In this document: positions 34,937 through 45,600 of the stretch, piece after piece
Position numbering within the stretch: the stretch's first letter is position 1
Layout: the number at the start of each line of letters is the position of its first letter
NCBI GenBank assembly: GCA_022711405.1
Contig: JAKLFC010000012.1
Span: forward strand, 53,669 to 117,668
Reading direction: 5' to 3'
Origin: Bacteroidota bacterium
GTDB lineage: Bacteria > Bacteroidota > Bacteroidia > Bacteroidales > JAGONC01
Length of the DNA stretch: 64,000 nucleotides
Notes under the pieces: generated by a model
The model's database searches: none
Told to the model about the DNA's origin: nothing
What the model saw: the letters and a program-made list of their open reading frames with translations, nothing else
Program-made: the position numbers and the translations under genes

Positions 34937-37135
34937 TCAGAGAAAGATCATTTTCCAGGTGCAACTGTTATCACTTGTGTAAACGGTCAAAAAATAACAG
35001 CCCCTGCCCAGACCTGCAGCTTCCAGCCCCATGGTATGGATTCCCGGGCCAGGTTCCTGGATTCCGCTCCTGACCAACTGCCCCCTGGAATCAGTCAGAA
35101 AATAATGCACTGCAGACCAGGGAGAAGCATGCCATTCCATGTACACTTTTCTTTGATGACTGTCGTACCAGACGGAAAGTCCTGCAAGGCCATCCCTGCC
35201 CGGGATACCATTAGTCACCGAAAATGTATGAATGGAAGGCACCATGACATTCCCGCCCAGATCCCTCACATTCTCAACCTTCAGTTCATAGGCTCCATTT
35301 TGCAGGTTTGAGACATTCAGGTAGATGTTTCGTTTCATATTGACCTGCTGGTTGGCGTCAAGGACCGAAACACCATTGTTTATCTTATAATTTGCTTCTG
35401 TTTCGGCTGAAAACGGATCGGGTGTTTCCGAGAACTGGATCCGGATCGTGGAGGTGTTGATCACTTCCACTGTTTCGATGGTGGGGGGAGTCAGGTCGAC
35501 CACATGCTGAACATCACTTTCTGACCGCAGCTCTATGTACCAGGAACTTCCGGAATGATTTAACGGTCCGGTGACGGTATATTGCTCGCCTTCCAAGGGT
35601 TGGTATTCAAAGATGGCGGTATTGTACACCTTAAGGTAGCCAGTCCCATCCTGCACCGTCCACATCCAGTCGTTGTTATAATAATCGGCTTCCGTACATT
35701 CGGCCGTTTGAACGGTGATGAGCATTCCCTCGTATGATTCGTCAATGTCTGAACAGGTAACCTGTATGGGTGCGGGTGCGGTGGTGCCTTTTTTGAGCGG
35801 GTAATGGTATACCACATCGCTGATCTCTGTAACTCCCTGATTTTCCATCACTGTACCCGTAATGATGACACTATCGCCCGGATTCTGGCTGCGGCCTGGA
35901 TCCCATACGCGGATGCCTGACCAGGGTGCGCGGCCCTGCTGAAGATAATAGTACTCGCCGAATGTGGCTGTGACGACACCTGTGGCAGTGACCTGCTGGC
36001 TGACCAGCGGAGATCCATCCTGCTGTCCCTGTATGTCGTAAATACTGGTTATCGCTCCGTCAAATTTGTTTTTCACCTGGTAGGAATAGGTAGGCGAGCT
36101 GGTCTTCAGGGTTCCGTCGGTGGCTTCCAGGCGGTAAAAAACGAGCGTACCCTCCGGCTGACCGGTGATCTCTCCGATATAATGACCCGAAATGACTTCC
36201 ATGGGCAGGGAGTGGATGAGTTCGTACCTGGACAGCCCCCAGTAGACAGTGGCGGTCAGGGTCTGGGAACTGCCTGAGATCGCTGCATTGATGATCACCT
36301 CCTGGTTCTCTTCCGGAATCTCCGGGTATGCCTGGATATCCCCGATCATAAGGGGACTGGCCGTTTCGGCGCCCCAGATCAGCTGTGCGAACTCCGGGTG
36401 ATCGATGAATGGATTCCTGTTCTTCTGCCAGGCAGAGATGACTTCGTTGCGGTTCATTTCAAAAGCGTCCGGTGGATCCTGAAGGTTCCACTCCAGCAGT
36501 GCAGATAACCGTCCATGTTCCGGTGCCGGTGAGGTATTGATCTCATCGACCACTTCCAGGTCCGCTTCACCGTTATCCCCCTCGTATCTCACCGCCATGT
36601 AGAAGATGATCCTGGCGATGTCTCCCTTCTCACTGTCACGGGGTTCCCAGGTATAAGTGGTATAATAACAGCCAATCGCCTCCAGGTGAGCTGTCCCCCC
36701 TTCATCGAAATCCTTGTTGCCCTTGTCATTATTGACAGAAGCATCGCAGGGTTTAAGGTTATGTACGTCGCTGTACATCGGGAGCCAGTCAGTGAACGAT
36801 CCGTGGGATTTGGCCCACACATGCTCACGGTTGAGCTGGTTATTTCCGGTCCCGTAATCGTCATCCGGGTGGGACGTACCGGTATAAACCAGCAGTACAT
36901 TTCCAGGATGATCCGGGTCCCGATCCGAATATTTCATCATGTCCTTTGTGGAATAGTACGAATAGGGCTGATGGTTGTTGATCAGATGATGCAGGAAGTC
37001 TTTCAGCTCCAGTCCGTCCTTTCCTTCGGTTCCGTTATAAAATCCGGTGGTCTGGGCATGGATGGGTGCCAGAATTTGAGAAGCCAGGAGCACGGTGAGA
37101 AGAAGTGTCACAATCCGCATAGCCTGTCTATTCAT
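34937..37135 (-). CDS. Secreted endonuclease I with OB-fold and C-terminal domains
   Basis: A 732-residue exported protein. After the signal peptide (ending IHAQ) comes an endonuclease I domain (about 30-260 in this numbering) with the active-site motif NREHVWAKSHG (His/Asn metal-finger region) and HNLKPCDASVN. Then follow a short beta domain, an OB-fold region (about 365-550, VTATGVVTATFGEYYYLQQG), a Big-like domain and a degenerate C-terminal domain like a T9SS sorting signal (FLTVYTSDNSCTWKMIFL). The product degrades DNA or RNA outside the cell. ATG at 37135 overlaps the upstream stop by 8 bp; ATG at 37120 is an alternative. Confidence 0.87.
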   Translation of the reverse strand: MNRQAMRIVTLLLTVLLASQILAPIHAQTTGFYNGTEGKDGLELKDFLHHLINNHQPYSYYSTKDMMKYSDRDPDHPGNVLLVYTGTSHPDDDYGTGNNQLNREHVWAKSHGSFTDWLPMYSDVHNLKPCDASVNNDKGNKDFDEGGTAHLEAIGCYYTTYTWEPRDSEKGDIARIIFYMAVRYEGDNGEADLEVVDEINTSPAPEHGRLSALLEWNLQDPPDAFEMNRNEVISAWQKNRNPFIDHPEFAQLIWGAETASPLMIGDIQAYPEIPEENQEVIINAAISGSSQTLTATVYWGLSRYELIHSLPMEVISGHYIGEITGQPEGTLVFYRLEATDGTLKTSSPTYSYQVKNKFDGAITSIYDIQGQQDGSPLVSQQVTATGVVTATFGEYYYLQQGRAPWSGIRVWDPGRSQNPGDSVIITGTVMENQGVTEISDVVYHYPLKKGTTAPAPIQVTCSDIDESYEGMLITVQTAECTEADYYNNDWMWTVQDGTGYLKVYNTAIFEYQPLEGEQYTVTGPLNHSGSSWYIELRSESDVQHVVDLTPPTIETVEVINTSTIRIQFSETPDPFSAETEANYKINNGVSVLDANQQVNMKRNIYLNVSNLQNGAYELKVENVRDLGGNVMVPSIHTFSVTNGIPGRDGLAGLSVWYDSHQRKVYMEWHASPWSAVHYFLTDSRGQLVRSGIQEPGPGIHTMGLEAAGLGRGCYFLTVYTSDNSCTWKMIFL

Positions 37136-38924
37136 CAAAGAGTTTGACGTTATCAATGCGGTAAGAGGACGTCTGACCGGTATTGCCGTTCCCGTGATAT
37201 TTAAATCCGATGAATGCAGTGCCTGAATAGCCCGACAGATCCATCACTCCCGAGAAGATCCAACCGTGCTCGGGGTCTGTTTGACCGGCAAGGATGCAAT
37301 TCAGCTCGATCCAGGTTGCACCGACAATGTTGACGCCATTGAAATCCGTGGATATCCATACCGAAAGTCCGTCATGTGTCCAGTAGGCCTGTGCGCTTTC
37401 AAAGGTGAATTTTGGACTGCTCATGACATCCAGGTCCATGGGGGGAGTGATCAGCCAGCACTCATTTTCCTCATTGGAATTAAAACTGGTAGCCTGTGCG
37501 TAGACATTGCTGTCGAACTCCTTGGCGCGCCAGAGTCTGCTGCCGATGGTGGCCTCATTCATCCAGCCCGAAAGTGAAATATCCACATCGTTTGACTGGG
37601 ATTCAAAATCCTCGTTGATAGAGGTCACCCCACCTCCTGCCCCGCTCGAATTGACGATCACATCGTCGATCCGCAGGCTGGTGGACTCGGTATTGCTCCC
37701 GCGGTACTTAAAGCCAATGTAACAGATGCCGGCGTGTGCTGAAAGATCGATGTTCCCGGAGGCTATCCATTCATGGTCCGGATCGTTTTCTCCGGCAATG
37801 CGTGCTTCCAGTTGTATCCAGTTCGCGGAGGTGACATCGGTACCGTTGAAATCCGATGACAGCCATACCGTCAGGCCATCCTCTGCCAGATGTGCCCAGT
37901 AAGCCTTGGCACTGGTGAACGAAAGGTATTTTGCCCCCTGGATCCTGACCGGTGGAGTGATCAGCCAGGTCACCATTTCCGTCAATCCCGAATTATATCC
38001 GGAAGCCTGGGCATATACATTCCCGTCGTATTCCTTGGCCTGCCACCTCCTGTTTCCTTGTTCACTGATATTCAGCCATTTATCCAGAGCTATATCCGCA
38101 TCCGGTGTGGCTGAGCTGAAGGTTTCATTGATCTCATCCACCGGGTCGATACCTCCTCCCCCACCGCCTTCACAACGCTCACCATCCAGTACAACCTCGT
38201 ATTCAGTCCGTATATATAGCTGATAATCAACGCCATACTTACCAATGATCCCGATGATCGTTCCGTTGCCTTCCGGCAGCTCGCTGGTAGCAAAATTAGC
38301 GTAGTTACTTGTCCTGACAATCAAAGAGTTACCGCCACAATCTTCCAGCATGCGATTGGCGGATGCGTCAGGATCCGCATAGGTCTTACCGAGTTCAGAT
38401 GACATGAACTGGACGCTATCCAGCTCGACGAGTTGTGATTCATAACCTCCATTCTGGATCTGGCTGATCGTCACTTTTTCAGGAGTAAGGTACTTCTGGT
38501 TGGCCAGGATGATGATGTTCGAATCATTATCCACATTATCGATCTGATGGAGAGCATTATACGTAGAAAGCACGCAATTCTTCAGGTAGACACGGACCGA
38601 ATCACCCAGTCGTAATCCGCCCGATTCCAGAAGATGAAGATTGATGCCGCCGGTGGCATCCTGAATAAAGGCGCTGCGGTATATATTACCAGAGGTTTCA
38701 TCCATCGTGACCACCGCATACAATGACTGATCATTGGTAAACGTGTACGTACCTTCGTCTTCGTACAGCTGGTAAAGCTCCCCGATGGTAACCAGGTCAC
38801 CCACCGGGATATCCTTGATCGGAGGAGTATCAAATTCCTGTTTCACACAACTGGTCACAGCCAGAATGATCCAACTGAGCGAAAGTAGAAATGCAATGCG
38901 TAAACGGTCGGTAAATCTTGTCAT
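37128..38924 (-). CDS. DUF5689 and choice-of-anchor J lipoprotein
   Basis: A 598-residue lipoprotein with lipobox AVTSC (Cys about residue 26). The N-terminal part (about 45-250) is a DUF5689 OB-like domain (IYRSAFIQDATGGINLHLL). Two choice-of-anchor J jelly-roll domains follow (about 260-430 and 440-598), near-duplicates of each other: both contain the pattern NETF/EDF..., KEYDGNVYAQ or KEFDSNVYAQ, and a conserved end IGFKYxGxxT. No catalytic residues are visible. It probably sits on the outer membrane beside the TonB receptor encoded 10 bp upstream and helps bind the substrate. Confidence 0.86.
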   Translation of the reverse strand: MTRFTDRLRIAFLLSLSWIILAVTSCVKQEFDTPPIKDIPVGDLVTIGELYQLYEDEGTYTFTNDQSLYAVVTMDETSGNIYRSAFIQDATGGINLHLLESGGLRLGDSVRVYLKNCVLSTYNALHQIDNVDNDSNIIILANQKYLTPEKVTISQIQNGGYESQLVELDSVQFMSSELGKTYADPDASANRMLEDCGGNSLIVRTSNYANFATSELPEGNGTIIGIIGKYGVDYQLYIRTEYEVVLDGERCEGGGGGGIDPVDEINETFSSATPDADIALDKWLNISEQGNRRWQAKEYDGNVYAQASGYNSGLTEMVTWLITPPVRIQGAKYLSFTSAKAYWAHLAEDGLTVWLSSDFNGTDVTSANWIQLEARIAGENDPDHEWIASGNIDLSAHAGICYIGFKYRGSNTESTSLRIDDVIVNSSGAGGGVTSINEDFESQSNDVDISLSGWMNEATIGSRLWRAKEFDSNVYAQATSFNSNEENECWLITPPMDLDVMSSPKFTFESAQAYWTHDGLSVWISTDFNGVNIVGATWIELNCILAGQTDPEHGWIFSGVMDLSGYSGTAFIGFKYHGNGNTGQTSSYRIDNVKLFDE

Positions 38925-38934
38925 AGATGGATGG

Positions 38935-41460
38935 TTAGAGTCTGAATGTCACATTGATGTAAAAGGTCCGTCCGAAGAGGTAGTAGTATCGGGGCGGGAA
39001 TTTGGAGATATTATCCGGGTCGTACCGGAATTGCTCATATCCACCCGATGCCAGATCCGTTGCATTCAGAAGGTTGTTAAAACTGATATTCAATCCGATA
39101 TAGTAATTTTTGATTTTCCATGATTTTCCGCCATAGATATCAATGGTATATCCATTTTCCAGTTTTTCCTGTTCCAGCAGCTGTTTCAGGCGGATATCAT
39201 CTTCTGTCAGGCCGGAAACAGCTTCCTCAGTGCGGCGGTCCGGATTGATCTCAAGGTAGGTATCGCCAAAATAATTAACGTTGAATCCTACCCACCAGTA
39301 GCGCGAGGAGCTGTATTTGAGGCCGGCAGCAGCGATGGTCTGAGGCATTCCCCCGACATAGTAATTCTTGATGTAGACTTTCCTGTTGGAAAGGATCTCA
39401 GAGCTGTTGTCTTCAGAGATCGTGGCATCGGGACGGGATGAATAGTAAAATTCGCCCATTCCCATGGCGACGGTCAGCGACAGGGCTGTGGTCAGGTTGA
39501 CCTCTGCACCCAGTTCGAAACCGGCATGGATCTCATCCACATTGGTCATCTGGTAGTTGACAAATGTATTGAGGTCTTCATGGTAGAAGCTCCTTGACCA
39601 GGTCTGATCGTTCAGCGCTGTATAATAAAACGTCAGTCTTCCCTTGGCCCTGGCCATTCTCAGGAAATAGCTGGCCTCTGCCGAAAAGATCTTCTCGCTC
39701 TTCAGATCAGGTACCACATGGTCCCTGGTTCGCAGGGAAACGTACGAATTCCAGAAATAAGGGGCGCGGGTCAGGTAAGCCACATCTGCCACAAGATAAT
39801 TCCTTCCGTTGATCTTATAGGTAAGACCTGCCTTGGCACCATAATTTACAAATTGCTGTTTCTCAGAATCCCCGTATGAGTTCTCAGGGAAATGTCCGTT
39901 CTGCATATTACCGGTCCGCCAGAAGGAAGTATAGGATGCCATCCCCGACAGATGGAAGTCGACATGAGCATAGGAGAATTTACCCTGTGCAAACAGTGCA
40001 TAGGAGTTCACATTGGCAGTATAATCATAGGAGTATCGATCTCCTTCCCTGACTATATGATTGGGATGACGAAGGTCGCTCTGGGATTCATCCGTGATGA
40101 CCATCGGCTCCTGGTTGGCATATTTATCCACATCCAGCCAGTATTCCCCCCCGAGCAGATCATCCACTTCACTAAAGTGGAATCCCTTGTACCAGTTGAG
40201 CTGCAGACTGCTGAGGAGCTGAATGTGCGGATTGATATCCTTCTGCAGGCGGGAGGTAAAACCCACCTGGCTCTTATCGCTGCGCCGGTCCTCAACAATG
40301 AACTTGGAGCGGTTTCCGGTCACGGTGTTTCCCGCAATCCCATCGGCATTATTGACCGTATAAAGGAACTTGCTGTTGGCAAAATAAAAAGCATCCCAGT
40401 TGATCTGCCGGTAGGCTTCATCGGACTCCCAGAGGTCTTTTACCTGTGCTGCCGTCTCAGGGTCGCCTTCGTCGAGGTAATAGCTGGGCAGGTTCCGGTA
40501 ATAGTCGGGCCGGGGATCGTTGGCTTCCGTCCAGTTGAGCGCTGTATTGCCTCCCCTTCCGAACGTGTACGACAGAGCAGAGGTGAGCCTGGTCTTTGCA
40601 TCAATGGTCCAGTAATGGTTCAGCATCAGGATAGGCTGATGATAATTGGAGACCCTGCTGTTTCTCCTCTCTCCGCTCTGAAATCCCCAGTAGGGATTAT
40701 AGTAATTGCTTCCTGCCAGGTCATTGGCTTCCTGCACGGCAAGCCCATTCTGACCGCGCTTTGCAGGTGCTCCGATGCCCACGAATCCGATGCTGTGCGC
40801 CGGGGAGAACTCCTTCTCGACGCTCAGGAAATAAGACCAGGCATCGTAGAACGTACCCTCCACGTATCCTTCCTTCGACCACCGGCGTGAACCCGAAAGG
40901 GTCACCGCCCAGCCATTCTCCATCTTCCCTGTGGAAGCGATGGCCATGATCCGGTTGCGGTAGGCCTGGTTGGTGATGGAATAGGTGAGCTTGATGCCAC
41001 GGCTGTACTGAGACGCCCTGACATCCAGGTAAGTAAGCCCCCCGATGCCTCCAAAGCCAAAATCGCTGGACGACAGGCCCAGGTAGTTCTCCTGGCTCCG
41101 GAAGGCATCGTTCAGTCCACCCCAGGATGACCAGAAGGTTCGACCGGTTTCCATATCATTCATCAGCACCCCGTTGATCATCACCTGTGTGTTTTCCGTA
41201 TCGTACCCCCGCATCCGGAAACGGGCTGAGCCAAAGGTATACCCTGCAGTGGATGCATACACATCCCTTGATGACTGGAGTAATCCCGAAATATCCTGTC
41301 CCTGGTCATAACCGTCAAGTTCAGATTGTGACAGCGTTACGGCTGGGAGAGTATTTATGTCCCTTTCATTCAGCTGGCTGGTGTCTGCCTGACCATAAAC
41401 GAAGGCCGACAGCACGGTGAAAACAATCAGGAAGAAGCAGTGGTATGGTCTTTTGCTCAT
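38935..41460 (-). CDS. TonB-dependent receptor
   Basis: An 841-residue outer-membrane receptor with a signal peptide (ending VYGQ), a plug domain (about 40-150, with RFRMRGYDTENTQVMINGVLMNDMETG) and a 22-strand-type barrel ending in aromatic Phe-x-Leu (FYINVTFRL). It lacks the SusC-type N-terminal carboxypeptidase-like domain, and no SusD is present. It is the first gene of a three-gene unit with the DUF5689 lipoprotein and endonuclease I, which suggests import of nucleic-acid breakdown products or phosphate. Substrate not determined. Confidence 0.92.
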   Translation of the reverse strand: MSKRPYHCFFLIVFTVLSAFVYGQADTSQLNERDINTLPAVTLSQSELDGYDQGQDISGLLQSSRDVYASTAGYTFGSARFRMRGYDTENTQVMINGVLMNDMETGRTFWSSWGGLNDAFRSQENYLGLSSSDFGFGGIGGLTYLDVRASQYSRGIKLTYSITNQAYRNRIMAIASTGKMENGWAVTLSGSRRWSKEGYVEGTFYDAWSYFLSVEKEFSPAHSIGFVGIGAPAKRGQNGLAVQEANDLAGSNYYNPYWGFQSGERRNSRVSNYHQPILMLNHYWTIDAKTRLTSALSYTFGRGGNTALNWTEANDPRPDYYRNLPSYYLDEGDPETAAQVKDLWESDEAYRQINWDAFYFANSKFLYTVNNADGIAGNTVTGNRSKFIVEDRRSDKSQVGFTSRLQKDINPHIQLLSSLQLNWYKGFHFSEVDDLLGGEYWLDVDKYANQEPMVITDESQSDLRHPNHIVREGDRYSYDYTANVNSYALFAQGKFSYAHVDFHLSGMASYTSFWRTGNMQNGHFPENSYGDSEKQQFVNYGAKAGLTYKINGRNYLVADVAYLTRAPYFWNSYVSLRTRDHVVPDLKSEKIFSAEASYFLRMARAKGRLTFYYTALNDQTWSRSFYHEDLNTFVNYQMTNVDEIHAGFELGAEVNLTTALSLTVAMGMGEFYYSSRPDATISEDNSSEILSNRKVYIKNYYVGGMPQTIAAAGLKYSSSRYWWVGFNVNYFGDTYLEINPDRRTEEAVSGLTEDDIRLKQLLEQEKLENGYTIDIYGGKSWKIKNYYIGLNISFNNLLNATDLASGGYEQFRYDPDNISKFPPRYYYLFGRTFYINVTFRL

Positions 41461-41485
41461 TTATGAGAGATGTTCAGGATGTATG

Positions 41486-41493
41486 CAAAATTA
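41486..41493 (-). promoter_or_regulatory. Probable -7 element of the TonB receptor operon
   Basis: TAATTTTG on the minus strand fits TAnnTTTG, 26 nt before the ATG at 41460. No clear TTG at -33. Confidence 0.45.
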
Positions 41494-41582
41494 AGATTAT
41501 TCTGTCATGTTTTCGCCACAGTGGAAGCAAAGTGTTAATTTTACGTCGTAAGTGTACGACTGATCAGATAAAAGACTTGAAT

Positions 41583-42628
41583 ATGCCGTTGAAACTCCGG
41601 AGCTTTTTTATATTTTTCATGGTGCTCATATCCGGTATTGCCTTCGCTCAGGAGGAGAAGAGTTACCGTCTGTGCTGCATTGCTTTTTATAACCTTGAGA
41701 ACTTGTTTGATACGATCAATGATCCCCTGATCAACGATGAAGAATTCCTTCCGGAAGGGAAAAACAGCTGGACTGCAAAAAGGTACGGGGAAAAACTGGA
41801 TCATCTGTCCACGGTCATTGCCCGTATAGGTACAGACCTGAGTCCCGACGGACCCGTCATCCTGGGTGTCACTGAAGTGGAGAACCGGAAGGTTCTTGAG
41901 GACCTGGTCAATGAGAAAGGCATCAGATTAAGGAACTATCAGATCGTCCATTTCGAATCGCCCGACCGGAGGGGGATCGATGTCGGCCTGCTTTACCAGC
42001 CTGCCTATTTCAGGCTTCTTAATGCCAACGCTCACAGGCTATCGGTCCCTGATGAACCGGGTTACCGGACCAGGGACCAGCTTGTCGTTTCAGGGATCTG
42101 CGAGAACGACACTCTTTATTTCATTGTCGGGCACTGGCCCTCACGGAGCAGCGGTGAAAAGGTGACCCTGCCTTACCGCATGGCTGCTGCGAAGCTCGGA
42201 AGAATCATTGTTGACTCCCTCCTTACTGTTTCACCCCGGGCGAAGATCATCCTCATGGGGGATCTGAACGACAATCCCACCGACAAGAGCGTCGAGAAGG
42301 AACTGGGAAGCACGGCTTCACGGGAGAATGCGACTGATGGCACCCTTTTCAATCCCATGACCCAGCTGTATAAGAAAGGCATTGGCTCCCTGGCTTACCG
42401 CGATGCGTGGAGCCTGTTCGATCAGATGATCCTGTCGCCGGCCCTGGTACATGGTGATCTCACCTCATACCGTTTTTACAGGGTACGGGTCTTTAACGAA
42501 CGGTTTCTTGCCCAGCCTGAAGGCGAGTACAAAGGATATCCTTACCGGACCTATGGCGGAGGAGTTTACCTGGGGGGTACAGTGATCATTTTCCGGTATA
42601 TCTTTATCTGTACAAGGAAGCTGATTAA
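41583..42628 (+). CDS. Endonuclease/exonuclease/phosphatase family protein, frameshifted near the 3' end
   Basis: An exported DNase-like or phosphatase protein. Signal peptide MPLKLRSFFIFFMVL...AFAQ; conserved EEP motifs include FYNLENLFDT, GVTEVENR, RRGIDVGLLY, VGHWPSR and GDLNDNP. In the sequence as given, six G at 42572-42577 shift the frame so that the product reads on to 42764 and overlaps mfd. With seven G it would read YLGGYSDHFPVYLYLYKEAD and stop at 42626-42628. This restores the SDHxPV motif with the catalytic His and gives a 348-residue protein ending 9 bp before mfd. ATG at 41583 is chosen over 41445 because it begins the signal peptide. Confidence 0.87.
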
Positions 42629-42637
42629 AATAAGATC

Positions 42638-45600
42638 TTATTCTCCCTTGATGTTCCTCAGAAACTCCAATGCTTCAAATACCGAGTTGACGGGCTCGAT
42701 GGCAAGTGTGAGCCTGGACTGTGTTTCTTTCAGCCTGCAATGGCGGGGATTTCTTTTCACATAGTCCAGTACCCCGGAGAATCGTTCTGAGTTATAGTAA
42801 TCCGACTCCTGGTTGCTGACAAAATGGCCAGTCAGTCGGCCATTTTTCAGGATAACCTTCTCGAATCCGTTTTGTCTGGCCAGCCAGCGGACCCTGACCG
42901 CATTGATCAGGCCGTCGACCTGCGGCGGGATGGGACCGAACCGGTCGATCATCCGTTCCAGGTACTTCATCAGCCATTCCTCGTCTTCAATGTTATCCAG
43001 TTCCTTATAGAGGATAAGCCGTTCACTGATGCTGGACACATAATCATCGGGGATCAGAAGTTCAAGGTCGGTTTCAAGCTGGCACTCACGGATATATTCT
43101 TCGGGTTTTTCCTTTTCATACAGGTCCCTGAATTCTGTCTCCCTGAGTTCATGCAGGGCTTCGTCGAGGATCTTTTGGTACATTTCAAAACCGATCTCGG
43201 TGATAAAGCCGCTTTGTTCAGCGCCCAGCAGGTTGCCGGCTCCCCTGATATCCAGGTCTCTGAGGGCGATGTTGAATCCACTGCCCAGTTCTGCAAATTC
43301 CTCAATGGCTTTGAGCCGTTTCCGTGCTTCAGAGGTAAGAACAGAAAGGGGAGGCGACAGCAGATAACAGAATGCCTTTTTGTTCGACCTTCCCACTCTG
43401 CCCCTGAGCTGATGCAGGTCGCTCAGGCCGTAGTTCTGGGCATCATTGATGATGATGGTATTCACGTTGGGAATATCCAGTCCCGATTCGATGATGGTAG
43501 TCGACAGGAGAATATCATAATACCCTTCAATAAAATCCAGCATCGTCTCCTCTAACTTATGGCCTTCCATCTGGCCGTGTCCGATGGCGATCTTCACTCC
43601 CGGCACAAAACGGGCGATCATCTGGGCAACGTCGTTGATGTTCTGGATACGATTATGGACGAAGTAGACCTGTCCTCCGCGTGAAAGCTCATAGCGGATG
43701 GCATTGCGGATGACCTCCTCACCGAAAGGATGGATCTCGGTCTGGATTGGATACCTGTTGGCCGGCGGTGTGTTGATCACAGAGAGGTCACGTGCTCCCA
43801 TCAGCGAGAACTGCAATGTACGGGGAATTGGAGTGGCGGTGAGCGTCAGTGTATCCACGTTCACTTTCAGCTGCTTTAGTCTTTCCTTGGCCGACACGCC
43901 AAATTTCTGCTCTTCGTCGACGATGAGCAGGCCAAGGTCCTTGAAAGCCACATCCTTGCTGAGCAACCGGTGTGTGCCGATCAGTATGTCAGTTTTTCCC
44001 GATCCCACTTCCGACAGGCTTCTTTTCATTTCCATGGGACTCCTGAAACGGTTGATGTAATCCACTTTGCAGGGGAAATTGTTCAACCGCTCGCTGAAAG
44101 TACGGTAATGTTGAAAAGCAAGTATGGTGGTAGGGACGAGCACAGCCACCTGCTTACTGTCGGCGACCGCCTTAAAGGCAGCACGGATGGCAACTTCCGT
44201 CTTACCGAAGCCCACATCCCCGCAGATCAGGCGGTCCATCGGATGACCGGCCTCCATATCCGCTTTTACATCATTGGTCGATTTCACCTGGTCGGGAGTG
44301 TCTTCATAAATGAACGACGCCTCAAGCTCATGCTGAAGGTAGGAATCGGGCGAGAACTGAAATCCTTCAGCAGCTTTCCTTTCAGCATAAAGTTTGATCA
44401 GGTCCTTGGCTATGTCCTTGACTTTCTGTTTTGTGCGTTCCTTGAGCCTGTTCCAGGCATTGGAACCAAGCTTGTTGAGCCGGGGAGCACTTCCCTCCTT
44501 TCCGACATACTTGGAGATACGATGCAGAGAATGAATGCTGACATAGAGAAGGTCGTCGTTCTCATAAACGATGCGGATGGCTTCCTGGACCCTGCCGTTG
44601 TTCTCGATCTTTTCAAGCCCTTCATACCTTCCAATGCCATGGTCGATATGCGTCACGTAATCACCGGGATTCAGGTTGTACAATTCCTTGATGGTCATGG
44701 ATTCCCGGCCTTTATAGTGTTCCCGTAATTCAAAACGGTGGTACCGGTCAAAGATCTGATGATCTGTATACAGGGCGATCTTCAGGTCGTGGTCGACAAA
44801 ACCTTCATGCAGTCCCAGGTTCAGGGTGGTGAATTCAATATGTTCTTCCTCAGGGAGTTCCTGCTGGATATCTTCAACGATGGCATAAAGCCGTTCCAGT
44901 TGTTTAGGCGAGTCGGTGGTGATGATATTATGGATCTTGCTGCTGCTGTTAGCCCGCAAATTATCCATGAGCAGGGTGAAGTTCTTGTTGAAGGAAGGCT
45001 GTGGCGAGAGGTGGCACTCCACCTCCTGGCTTTTCTCCAGCAGTGATGTATTTCCGAATTCAATGACGGGAAATGACATGGCATCGTGAAGTATCTCCCT
45101 GCCAGTGGTGAACAGGTCATTGAGCAGGAGGTCAGGTGCTTCTCCTGAGCGCGAGAAGGCATCCTCCGCTTTATGGAATTCCTGATCAATACGTTCAATG
45201 GTGAACTGGATATGATCGAACCATAAAACCGTATCCGATGTAATATACGCCAGAAGCGATTCCCTCTGTTCTTTCTGTGTGCGATCCTGGATATTGGGAA
45301 GCAGTGTGACGCGGTTAAGCTTCTCAACCGATAGCTGGGTGACCGGGTCAAAGGTCCGGATGGATTCGATCTCATCCCCCGAGAACTCAATCCTGAAAGG
45401 ATAATCATTTGAAAACGAGAACACATCGACGATTCCTCCCCTGAATGAAAATTGTCCTGGTTCAAGGACGAAATCCACTCGTTCAAACGCGTATTCGGCC
45501 AGCAGATCCCCAATGAAGTCGAGGCTGAGGACATCACCTTTCTTTATTTTGAACAGGTTCTTCCTCAGGAAGGTCCTGGTCACCACCTTTTCGCTGAGCG

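Noticed and set aside
42629..42764. C-terminal extension of the EEP protein beyond 42628
   Set aside because: Arises from the G-run frameshift; it overlaps mfd in antisense and has no similarity to the family end.
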